A DNA stretch of 64,000 nt, from contig NC_092091.1 of NCBI RefSeq assembly GCF_045679555.1, forward strand, positions 84,015,657-84,079,656, written 5' to 3'. This DNA is from Salvelinus alpinus. Its lineage: Eukaryota; Chordata; Actinopteri; Salmoniformes; Salmonidae. The stretch's first letter is position 1; each line of letters opens with the position of its first letter. The notes under the pieces were generated by a model. The model worked only from the letters and a program-made list of their open reading frames with translations. It had not been told where the DNA came from and did not search any database. This document shows, piece by piece, positions 36,818-45,589 of this stretch. A program made the position numbers and the translations under genes.

Positions 36818-37255
36818 ATTGTTAAAAAAGCTTTGTTAAAGAACAAGAAGGCCTGCACACTGTTTACAAAAGCTTTGTTAAAGAACAAGAAGACCTGCAC
36901 ACTGTTTACAAAAGCGTTGTTAAAGAACAAGAAGGCCTGCACACTGTTGACAAAAGCTTTGTTAAAGAACAAGAAGACCTGCACACTGTTGACAAAAGCT
37001 TTGTTAAAGAACAAGAAGGCCTGCACACTGTTGACAAAAGCTTTGTTAAAGAACAAGAAGACCTGCACACTGTTGACAAAAGCTTTGTTAAAGAACAAGA
37101 AGACCTGCACACTGTTGACAAAAGCTTTGTTAAAGAACAAGAAGACCTGCACACTGTTGACAAAAGCTTTGTTAAAGAACAAGAAGACCTGCACACTGTT
37201 GACAAAAGCTTTGTTAAAGAACAAGAAGGCCTGCACACTTGACAAAAGCTTTGTT
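36818..37255. repeat. 42-bp tandem repeat at a Tc1-like 3' region
   Basis: About ten units of GCTTTGTTAAAGAACAAGAA followed by GGCCTGCACACTGTTGACAA. 42 is divisible by 3, so both strands show long open frames (unit KALLKNKKTCTLLT on plus). The array flows directly into the Tc1-like remnant at 37256, and its unit looks like part of that element. Confidence 0.9.
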
Positions 37256-37592
37256 AAATCAGCACAACAGTTTTCAGCTGTGCTAACATAATTGCAAAAG
37301 GGTTTTCTAATGATCAATTATTCTTTTAAAATGATAAACTTGGATTAGCTAACACAACGTGCCATTGTAACACAGGAGTGATGGTAACTGATAATGGGCC
37401 GCTGTACGTCTAAGTAGATATTCCATTAAAAATCAGCCGTTTCCAGCTACAATAGTCATTTACAACATTAACAATGTCTACACTGGATTTCTGATCAATT
37501 TGATGTTATTTTAATGGACAATTTTTTTTATTTTCTTTAAAAAAAAAGGACATTTCTAAGTGACCCCAAACTTTTGAACGGTAGTGTACATC
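37256..37592 (+). mobile_element. Tc1-like 3' remnant
   Basis: Runs from CAGCACAACAGTTTTCAGCT through AAACTTGGATTAGCTAACAC to the terminal repeat ACCCCAAACTTTTGAACGGT and AGTGTA. I recall this as the right end of a widespread fish Tc1-like family. No transposase codons remain. Confidence 0.6.
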
Positions 37593-38012
37593 TACATGAT
37601 GTATTGTTACACCCTGTAGGAGCAGTATAGACCTAGTCTGTTCATTATATACATATACATGATGTATTGTTACACCATGTAGGAGCAGTATAGACCTAGT
37701 CTGTTCATTATATACATCTACATGATGTATTGTTACACCCTGTAGGAGCAGTATAGACCTAGTCTGTTCATTATATACATCTACATGATGTATTGTTACA
37801 CCCTGTAGGAGCAGTAGAGACCTAGTCTGTTCATTATATACATCTACATGATGTATTGTCACACCATGTAGGAGCAGAATAGACCTAGTCTGTTCATTAT
37901 ATACATCTACATGATGTATTGTTACACCATGTAGGAGCAGTATAGACCTAGTCTGTTCATTATATATATCTACATGATGTATTGTTACACCCTGTAGGAG
38001 CAGTATAGACTG
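37593..38012. repeat. 63-bp tandem repeat
   Basis: Six to seven units, each with ACATGATGTATTGTTACACC and GACCTAGTCTGTTCATTATA. Divisible by 3, hence a minus-strand open frame (unit with VTIHHVDVYNEQTRS) that is not taken as a gene. Confidence 0.95.
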
Positions 38013-38059
38013 ACAGTAGCTGGCTACTTATTTAGATTTAGTTTGACTTAATGAAACTG

Positions 38060-38513
38060 CCTTAAATGTGCTGTAGTAAAAGAAAATGTATTCGCACTAA
38101 TCAATCAACACATTCCTGTCTTTGTATGTCTCAATATAATAGTATTATTTAATGAAATCCATTTAAAATAATATTTTCCTCAACTGCGTTTCCCACTTCA
38201 GTCAGCAGACGGCGATTTGCGTCGTTCAGGCGATGCTGCTATCGTGACGTATAATGTAGTGGACGGTTCTTCAAAAACAACAATTCAACCACCTCGGTAG
38301 CTTGCTAGCCAACGTAGCCGAAAGATTCAAGCTGTTTTTACGCTTTCGGTGTATATTAGCTGCTGTGTTTTAGACACACTTCTATCGTATATACTTGTTA
38401 GCCTATTTAATTTAATGTTACGTTATTTTTTATTAGTCAGATATAGTAGCTGGCTGGTTAAATTAGCAGTAGCTTAGTCGCTAATGATAGCTAGCTAGCT
38501 AATATCCCCGAAC
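38060..38513 (+). promoter_or_regulatory. 5' flank of the zinc-finger gene
   Basis: Upstream of the acidic exon. CCTCAACTGCGTTTCCCACT and CAGTCAGCAGACGGCGATTT lie about 300 bp before the ATG, followed by a CRE-like GTGACGTA at 38244-38251. The first 150 bp are repeated in diverged form at 43300-43450, which argues that the flank is part of a gene-sized duplication unit. Transcription start not determined. Confidence 0.5.
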
Positions 38514-38821
38514 ATGAGGTCAGTAAGCTTCTCCCCTCCTGCTAAAGAAGAGGTCTGCTGGACGGAGAAAGAAGCTCTGGGGCTGAACATTGTAGTGAAA
38601 GAGGAGAAGGAAGAGGAGGATGTCACCGTTAAAAAAATAAATTGAGGGCGAGGCTGTTACAGTGAAAGAGGAAGACGTTACAGTGAAAGAAGAGGAAGAC
38701 GCGTTCACAGTGAAAGAGGAGGATGAGAAAGAGGATGCCGTTTTTGTCGTGAAGAAGGAAGGGGAGATTTCTGTCACATTGAAAGATGAAGAGGTGGAGG
38801 TAGGAGATCTGATTTACATCA
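38514..38821 (+). pseudogene. Zinc-finger gene, acidic N-terminal exon, frameshifted
   Basis: ATG at 38514 gives MRSVSFSPPAKEEVCWTEKE and a KEEKEEED stretch, then VKKIN and a TGA at 38643-38645. The family reading continues one frame later from about 38644 as EGEAVTVKEEDVTVKEEED up to VEVGDLIYI. The exon ends at 38821 with a GTAAGT donor in phase 1, matching the phase of the zinc-finger exon at 42292. The disturbance lies around TTAAAAAAATAAATTGA, where the family (from memory) has about the same length without the A-run. The break may make this a pseudogene, or translation may begin inside. Confidence 0.75.
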
Positions 38822-39273
38822 GTAAGTACCGCCTTAAATTGGGTTTTCACTTTGTATATTCGGAGTTGGCTCGTCAATACCTCATCAAGGGAGGGCCCAA
38901 GGATGATGACTGATATGTCTAGAATCAGACGACGTAGAGAGCAAGCTACCCCTTGTTTTCTCCGTTCCGTTTTCAAAAAGTCACTTAACATATATATTTG
39001 AGAAGGGTCTATCTGGGGGGCACGGCATGTAGTGATTTTAATGTAGTTATGATTTACTACACACAGTGCCCCCCAATAGTGCCATGCGAGAGTTGGGTTG
39101 GCTACACCAACGATTATGGATATACTGACAATAAGTCTCTGCCCTAACAAGCGGAGTCGTTGTCCACAAATCGACACTGTGGGTTGCTTAGCTCCCGCCT
39201 ATCCTTTCTTTGGATTGGTGGATCTTATTATTATTGTAATCTATTGTTTATATTCTATGAGGGTTGTTGTCGT

Positions 39274-39643
39274 GGGTGGGTATAATTTGTGGAACGTTCC
39301 AACAGGAATCTGTTCCAAAAACATTGTAAATAACCAGTTTGCAAACAAACCAACGCATGCATACAAAGTTGTTAGTGGCAGAATAAGATACCGGGTAGGG
39401 AGTGGGCCATTTCATTAAGTTTTCACTCACCACGTTTAGTCCAAAAAATGTCTGTCCTCACTCTGGTACCTTATGGACAAACATTAAGAATAAGCTACGT
39501 GGTGAGTTGATGCCTATTCGGCAGCTAGTTAGCTAGGTGAATTGATCATGCTACTTTGTATGCGTTTTTTGTTGGCCACCTTATACTTTACGAAGTTTTT
39601 GGAACAGATTCCTGTTGGGACGTTCCACAAATTATACCCACCC
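39274..39643. mobile_element. 370-bp inverted-repeat MITE with 9-bp target duplication
   Basis: Left arm GGGTGGGTATAATTTGTGGA..ACAGGAATCTGTTCC; right arm is its reverse complement with one mismatch over about 49 bp, and weaker pairing continues inward (CGCATGCATACAAAGT against ACTTTGTATGCG). The flanks are the direct repeat TGTTGTCGT at 39265-39273 and 39644-39652. A 9-bp target site with long inverted arms fits Mutator-like elements; an 8-bp reading (hAT) is possible. No coding capacity. It lies in the zinc-finger intron. Confidence 0.8.
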
Positions 39644-40054
39644 TGTTGTCGTCAATCGCCTGTATTCAATGGAGAGAGATGCTAAGCTACTAGCATGAAT
39701 ATGCATAGCGATCTGGAGACAACTCCTATAGTGTTTTTTATCAAAGTTGTCGGTATGTCACGTGTCCACATAACATTTTAAGAATTACGACACTTCTGTT
39801 AGATCAAGTAAACCTCACGTAGCAAATAAGCCATTCATTTTGTTGTTGACCAAATTCAACACTTTCCACATTAGGTTGATAATTGTTTCCACTAGAGAGA
39901 CAACCAATTGGGTACAACCTACTGTAACCTACTGGCATGACCTAGAGAGAGAACCCATTGGGTACAACCTACTGTAATTGCATGAGAAAATAATGGTACC
40001 AGTCAAAAGTCTCCATGACTCTGCCGTTGTGTTGTAGAATTTGTGAATTTTGTC

Positions 40055-40137
40055 GGTTGATCATCAGGAGTCAGATGTGAAGGATGAGGTTGATCATCAG
40101 GAGTCAGATGTGAAGGAGGAGGTTGATCATCAGGAGG
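40055..40137 (+). repeat. 33-bp repeat, two and a half copies, possible old acidic exon
   Basis: Units of GTTGATCATCAGGAGTCAGA followed by TGTGAAGGAGGAG. In one frame they read VDHQESDVKEE, acidic like the N-terminal exon of the gene, so this could be a relic exon. It is cut by the Tc1 element that follows. No splice sites checked out convincingly. Confidence 0.4.
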
Positions 40138-41039
40138 TTGATGGCCACATCAGTGAATCATACTTTTTGGAGAAATGTCCTCTGGTCTGATGAAACAAAT
40201 ATAGAACTGTTTGGCCATAATGACCATCGTTATGTTTGGAAGAAAAAGGGAGAGGCTTGCAAGCCAAAGCTCACCATCCCAACCGTGAAGCATGGCGGTG
40301 GCAGCATCATGTTGTGGGGGTGCTTTGCTGCAGGAGAGAGTAGTGCACATCACAAAATAGATGGCATCATGAGGTGGGGAAATTATGTGGATATATTGAA
40401 GCAAAATCTCAAGACATCAGTCAGGAAGTTAAAGCTTGGTCGCAAATGGGTCTTCCAAATGGACAATGACCCCAAGCATACTTCCAAAGTTGTGGCAAAA
40501 TGGCATAAGGACAACAAAGTCAAGGTATTGGAGTGGCCATCACAAAGCCCTGACCTCAATCGTATAGAAAATTTGTGGGCAGAACTGAAAAAGCGTGTGC
40601 GAGCAAGGAGGCCTACAAACCTGACACAGTTTCACCAGCTCTGTCAGGAGGAATGGGCCAAAATGCACCCAACTTATTGTGGGAAGCTTGTGGAGGGCTA
40701 ACCGCAATGTTTGACCCAAGTTAAACAATTTTAAGGCAATGCTACCAAATACTAATTGAGTGTATGTAAACTTCTGACGCACTGGGAAATTTATGAAAGA
40801 AATAAAAGCTGAAATAAATCATTCTCTCTACCATTATTTTGACATTTCACATTCTTAAAATAAAGTGGTGTTCCTAACTGACCTAAGACAGGGAATTTTT
40901 ACTAGCATTAAATGTCAGGAATTGTGATGAGATTAAATGTATTTGGCTAAGGTGTATGTAAACTTTCGACTTACATTTAAGTCATTTAGCAGACGCTCTT
41001 ATCCAGAGCGACTTACACATTGGAAAGACTTCAACTGTA
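40138..41039 (+). pseudogene. Sleeping-Beauty-type Tc1 transposon, 5'-truncated
   Basis: An open frame up to 40701 encodes the C-terminal half of a Tc1 transposase: FWRNVLWSDETNIELFGHN (first catalytic D), TIPTVKHGGGSIMLWGCF, FQMDNDPKHTSK (second D) and WPSQSPDLNRIENLWAEL (E), with 34 residues between the last two, that is DD34E. All three catalytic residues are present, but the DNA-binding half is missing and the usual Pro before IEN is Arg. The right end shows the two direct repeats of an IR/DR-type terminus, TGTATGTAAACTTCTGAC at 40761 and TGTATGTAAACTTTCGAC at 40953, and ends CAACTGTA at 41039. Plus orientation inside the zinc-finger intron. Confidence 0.9.
40973..41026. mobile_element. 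54-bp insertion inside the Tc1 terminal repeat
   Basis: The outer terminal repeat is split: TTTCGACTT, then 54 bp containing GTCATTTAGCAGACGCTCTT and ATCCAGAGCGACTTACA, then GACTTCAACTGTA. GACTT is present on both sides (40968-40972 and 41027-41031). The inserted text is a very common teleost dispersed motif (from memory), here as a short fragment. Confidence 0.65.
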
Positions 41040-41412
41040 GGTACCGTTACTGTGTTAAAAACAGAGGCCGTTGTGGGACTGATGTGTGTGGTGTTAAAGG
41101 GGAAATCTGAAATTTGTTTCTAAACATTGGAGTAAAAATATAATGACAGCTTTGTTATTGTTTCAACTGCAGATTGGTTGTTTGTTGCGTGGCTTTTTTA
41201 AAGGGGCAACCTAGGTTTTTAACAGAAACAAAATGGCAGCCCAGAGATCTGAGCTGTGTTGGAATACTCATACTAACTGTACTATTTGTTGACGTACATT
41301 GAGTTTGTAGTATGCTTATTGGTCGTAGTATGATATAGTTGGTTTAGCCAAAAGTTCCCTGGTAAGCAAGCATTTCTAAACTTTATTCACTGTTATGGGG
41401 TACTATTTTGGT

Positions 41413-41496
41413 GTGATGTCATTATGGGGTATTGTGATGTCATTATGGGGTATTGTGATGTCATTATGGGGTATTGTGATGTCATTATGGGGTATT
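41413..41496. repeat. 21-bp repeat, four copies
   Basis: Four copies of GTGATGTCATTATGGGGTAT plus T in the zinc-finger intron. Confidence 0.9.
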
Positions 41497-42291
41497 TTCT
41501 GAAGATAGATCTTTTTTTTTTTAAATGTCATCCATTTTAGAATAATAGCCAAAGAACATTTTACTGGTTGAAGTCGTTTTTAAATACAAAGTAGTACATT
41601 TTCGACAAAAACATAAACATTATATTAATCAGGACATTCAAATGAACCTTACAATTATAATCCAAAGTAGTGTGAAATGCACTCATAAGTAACCTCTAAA
41701 TGGAGGCTATATCTGCTGTCAGCCTATGAGAACTCCCCTGAGTTTTCCCCCACGGTGGTGAATTAGTGAATTAACACAGAGCTTAATGTGAGTTTCCTTG
41801 AGTAGCACTCCTGATCTTGCACTGATAGTGTGTTGTAATATTCAGAATACATTGTGGAAAAACTAAAATCTTTGCTCACCTTTTTTGCTCCAGGCAGATA
41901 TACAACATCCATAACTAGTGGTTTCTGCATTATCAGGGAGGTGTTTCTGCAACCAAATTGCATGTGCATCGCCCTTGTCGCAATTTTAGAAAACACAGAA
42001 AGGGGCCTATATTGGAGACCAAAAGTCATCTGGCACACTGCTTAGGATTTCAACAACTTTTACTTTTTTCTAGCCTAAAATCATTGATGTTACTACTAAT
42101 GTGAAAAAAAGACTAAATATGACTATTGTTGCTCACTTGACTGTCTTAAGACAATTGTCAAGTAATTTTAACATTCATTACAGACGTCAATTGTTGTACA
42201 ACATCATGGCTACGCTGTTGGCATCACCTTTTACAGTGGATTTCTGCTGTTGTGGGCCTTTAACCATCTGTCTGACTTGTTGTTCACACAG

Positions 42292-42998
42292 GAGAGAGAC
42301 GTGACTATCGTGTATCCTCTGGGGAGCCTCAACATCATGAAGCTGACGAGGCAGAGAAGAGTCCCTCCCGATCAGGACACCTCAAGAAACACCAGCAAAG
42401 ACCCACAGGGAAGAAATCTCACTGCTGCTCTGACTGTGGGAAAGGTTGCAAATCTTCATCAGAACTTAAAATACACCAGCGAGTACACACAGGAGAGAAA
42501 TCTCACCGCTGTTTTGATTGTGGGAAGAGTTACTTAAGATCAGAATCACTAAAAGTACACATGAGAATTCACACTGGAGAGAAACCTTATAGCTGTGATC
42601 AATGTGGGAAGAGGTTTAATCACTCAAGCTGTCTGATAGTACATCTGAGAGCACACACCGGAGAGAAACCTTACCACTGCTCAGACTGCGGAAAGAGTTT
42701 TGTTAGTTCAACAGATTTAAAATCACACCAGGAAATACACATAGTAGAGAAACCTTTTAACTGTACTCAATGTGGGAAGAGGTTTAATCACTCAAACTGG
42801 CTGATAGTACATCTGAGAGCACACACAGGAGTGAAACCTTATAGCTGTGATCAATGTGGGAAGAGATTTGTTACATCTAGCCATCTGACTATACACCAGA
42901 GAACACACACAGGAGAGAAATCTCATAGCTGTGATCAATGTCACACGAGATACTCTGATAAAAGATCTCTGATCAAACATCAGAAAATACATACATGA
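42292..42998 (+). CDS. C2H2 zinc-finger protein, terminal exon with seven fingers
   Basis: A CACACAG acceptor ends at 42291; joined in phase 1 to the exon ending at 38821 it reads RERRDYRVSSGEPQHHEADE, as in salmonid zinc-finger families known to me. Seven C2H2 fingers follow, starting with CCSDCGKGCKSSSELKIHQ, CFDCGKSYLRSESLKVHM and CDQCGKRFNHSSCLIVHL. The last begins CDQCHTRYSDKRSLIKHQ and ends KIHT before a TGA. Linkers are mostly TGEKPY or TGEKSH; the fourth to fifth is degenerate (IVEKPF). Fingers 3 and 5 are near copies of each other. The exon itself has no internal stop. A DNA-binding nuclear protein is expected if the broken first exon is bypassed. Confidence 0.85.
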
Positions 42999-43192
42999 AG
43001 TAGTTGTTTCATGATATCAAGGAAATGTCACAATGTAGAATATTTGAATGATGTCACAATGTAGAATGTTTTAACATTGTAGTAGGAATACAAAGGATTT
43101 GAATTTGTTAAAAGTCCATATTGATACAGAAACACTAAACCATGATTTAGATGTATTAAGAACAAGTTGATTGACAAAGTCATGAAAAATGG

Positions 43193-43198
43193 AATAAA
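43193..43198 (+). terminator. Candidate polyadenylation signal of the zinc-finger gene
   Basis: AATAAA about 195 bp after the stop codon, in AT-rich 3' sequence. Plausible but unproven. Confidence 0.45.
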
Positions 43199-43299
43199 CC
43201 ACATTTTGGCTCTGATAAAAGATATGGCTCTGGGGTCAAAATGATCCATGTCAGAACTATGGTTCAATGTAAATATGTAGTGGGTCTAAAGTTTGTTTT

Positions 43300-43450
43300 A
43301 AATTATCACTCATTAAACACGAATCAATCAACACATGCTTCTCTTTGAACGACTTAATATAATATTACACTTTTATGAAATAAATGAAAATAAACTTTTG
43401 GTTCCTCAACTGCGTTGCCCACTCCAGTCAGCAGAAAGAGACGCAGCAGA
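43300..43450 (+). pseudogene. Second, truncated copy of the zinc-finger 5' flank
   Basis: AATCAATCAACACA, then CCTCAACTGCGTTGCCCACT and CCAGTCAGCAG match 38085-38205 in the same order and orientation, just downstream of the first gene. Similarity stops around 43430 and an L1-like fragment follows. This looks like the start of a tandem gene copy whose body was replaced or displaced. Confidence 0.6.
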
Positions 43451-43559
43451 AGTGCCTCTTTTTATATTTGATTTGATTTATATATTTTTTTATTCAAAAT
43501 GCAGATCTACAATTTACATTGTTACATCATACAAAACAGAACACAGGTATTAACAAGAA

Positions 43560-45105
43560 AATACTAAAACATACAAAAAATATAAATAATTAACTATTCT
43601 AGTGTAGTTGTAATCACTCTGAAAAAATCTATAATGATTCAGGAAGATGTTGTTGTTATTCACTAGGATTAATGTTTTAATAAAATAGTTACATTCAATC
43701 AGAAAAATGTGTCATTTTGGTATAGAATTTTGGACTTTTTGTTTGTGTATAAAGTATTTGGCAACAAGAATAAAAAAAATGAACAATCATTTCAATGGTC
43801 TTGTTATCATTGCAATAGTAACATATTATATCTTTCATGTCAAAAACATGGGTCGTGTTCATAATGGTAAATAAGTATTTTTCAAGGTTTTCCCAAAATT
43901 CTGACACAAATTTACATTAAAGAACAAGTGGGACAGATTCTCACCTTTTCTTCACAGAAAACGCAGATATCATCAACAACCACAAATTTGGATATCATAG
44001 AATTACATGGATATACAGTATCTTATGTAACATTTTAAAGTGCACTTCCTTAACTTTGTTTGGTATACAATATTTGTAAGGCCTTAACCAGGCATTTATC
44101 CAGACAATGTCAGGAATAATAAGCATGTTCCAGAAACATTTTCCTCTCGGTGGAAGTTGGTTTTGTGAATGAAGAATTTGTCTTATATATGTATTACAAC
44201 AGGATTTCTCAAGTAAGCCCACGCCTTCCAATCTGAGTTCTGGATAAACTTTGTGATCATTACCAAAGCTAAGATGAGTTTTCATGAGTGTAGTTAGACC
44301 ACTGGGAACGGCTTTGATCACAGAAATAAACACTGAAAGGTATTGGAAACTCTTTCAATGTTATAAATTGTTCATATGTAAGAATATTACCTCTGTTGTC
44401 AAAAACATGAAGAACAAAGTCATTATTCCTCTCATGCCAGCTGGGGTAGAACAATGACTTATTCCTTACAGTTATGTCTGAATTATTCCACAAAAGAGCT
44501 TTATGTGGGGAAAAATTGTGTAGGAAACATATTTTCCAGGCCTTAAAGCTTGTTGGTGAAACCTAGCCAATTTAGCGGGTAATCTTTCAGGAATATAATG
44601 ACATTTCAGTAAAAATTGAAGACCTCCCACCTTATGAAACACATTATTTGGAATGAAATACCATATTGAATCAGTGTTGATCAAACATCTTGTCAACCAG
44701 TTGATCTTGAAAGTGTTATTTATGTCACAAAGTCCAACACTTCCAGACCTCCTTCAGGTCTTTTATTACAGAGGACTGACCTCTTCAGTTTGTGAGACTT
44801 ATTTTTCCAGATGAAGTCAAGAAAGGTCTTATTGATCTCTTTACAAGTAGCAGGATTTACAAACAAAGATGAGGGGTACACAAAACCAGACAGTCCCTCT
44901 GCCTTGGACAGAAGTACTCTCCCAAGTATAGAAAGATCTCTTTGTAGACAATTATTAAATATATTTTTGGTTTTCTTAATTTTAGGAGAGAAATTCATAT
45001 GTTGTCTGACTGTGGTTTTTTGACAGATGTATTCCTAAATATTTAACACAGTCCTTTGCAGGAATATTTTCTATTTCTTTATCATCAGAGTCAAATAAAC
45101 ATAAG
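43560..45105 (-). pseudogene. L1-like LINE, C-terminal end of ORF2, decayed
   Basis: On the minus strand, pieces in shifting frames follow the order of a fish L1-type ORF2 tail after the reverse-transcriptase core: FSPKIKKTKNIFNNCLQRDL, SILGRVLLSKAEGLSGFVYP, FLDFIWKNKSHKLKRSVLCN, WYFIPNNVFHKVGGLQFLLK, then KCFWNMLIIPDIVWINAWL and MKDIICYYCNDNKTIE. Several frameshifts and stops separate them. The catalytic motif region and 5' part are absent, as expected for a 5'-truncated insertion. The 3' end points left, toward the truncated zinc-finger flank. Confidence 0.8.
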
Positions 45106-45107
45106 AT

Positions 45108-45376
45108 TTCTGTACTACAGAAACACTGCCAGTTCAACAATAGTGCTAGGTGCCTGTACTACAGAAACACTGCTAATCCAACAATAGTGTTAGGTGCCTG
45201 TACTACAGAAACACTGCTAATCCAACAATAGTGCTAGGTGCCTGTACTATATAAACACTGCTAATCCAACAATAGTGCTAGGTGCCTGTACTACAGAAAC
45301 ACTGCTAATCCAACAATAGTGCTAGGTGCCTGTACTACAGAAACACTGCTAATCCAACAATAGTGCTAGGTGCCTG
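45108..45376. repeat. 44-bp tandem repeat
   Basis: Six units of CTGTACTACAGAAACACTGC followed by TAATCCAACAATAGTGCTAG and GTGC, next to the LINE end. Confidence 0.95.
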
Positions 45377-45589
45377 CACACTTCAATTAAAGGGGAACAC
45401 TCTCAAAAATGTACATTTCTTAGATTTTCCCCAAACCTCAAAAGTGGTCCCCTGATTGGTTTAAGTATTGTTATGGACTTAGAACAATTGCATTGTTTTT
45501 CTGTAAAAAAAATGTCTGACTTTGAGAACAAAACCCCCCCAAAATTTAAAAAATTCTGAATTAAAAAAATTCTGACTCAGTTTCTCTGT
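45377..45589. other. AT-rich spacer
   Basis: Short unique stretch with A-runs and C-runs; nothing recognised. Confidence 0.3.

Noticed and set aside
36800-37317. 163- and 169-codon frames on opposite strands (KALLKNKKTCTLLT unit)
   Set aside because: 42-bp repeat artefact on both strands of a Tc1-derived array.
35485-38012. CRISPR-like regular repeats (76, 40, 42 and 63 bp)
   Set aside because: The repeats are head-to-tail without unique spacers, lie in eukaryotic DNA, and have no cas-like genes.
40123-40701. A domesticated transposase gene, since the frame is open with all three catalytic residues
   Set aside because: The DNA-binding half is missing, the start lies in unrelated 33-bp repeats, and the element ends are those of an ordinary 5'-truncated insertion in an intron.
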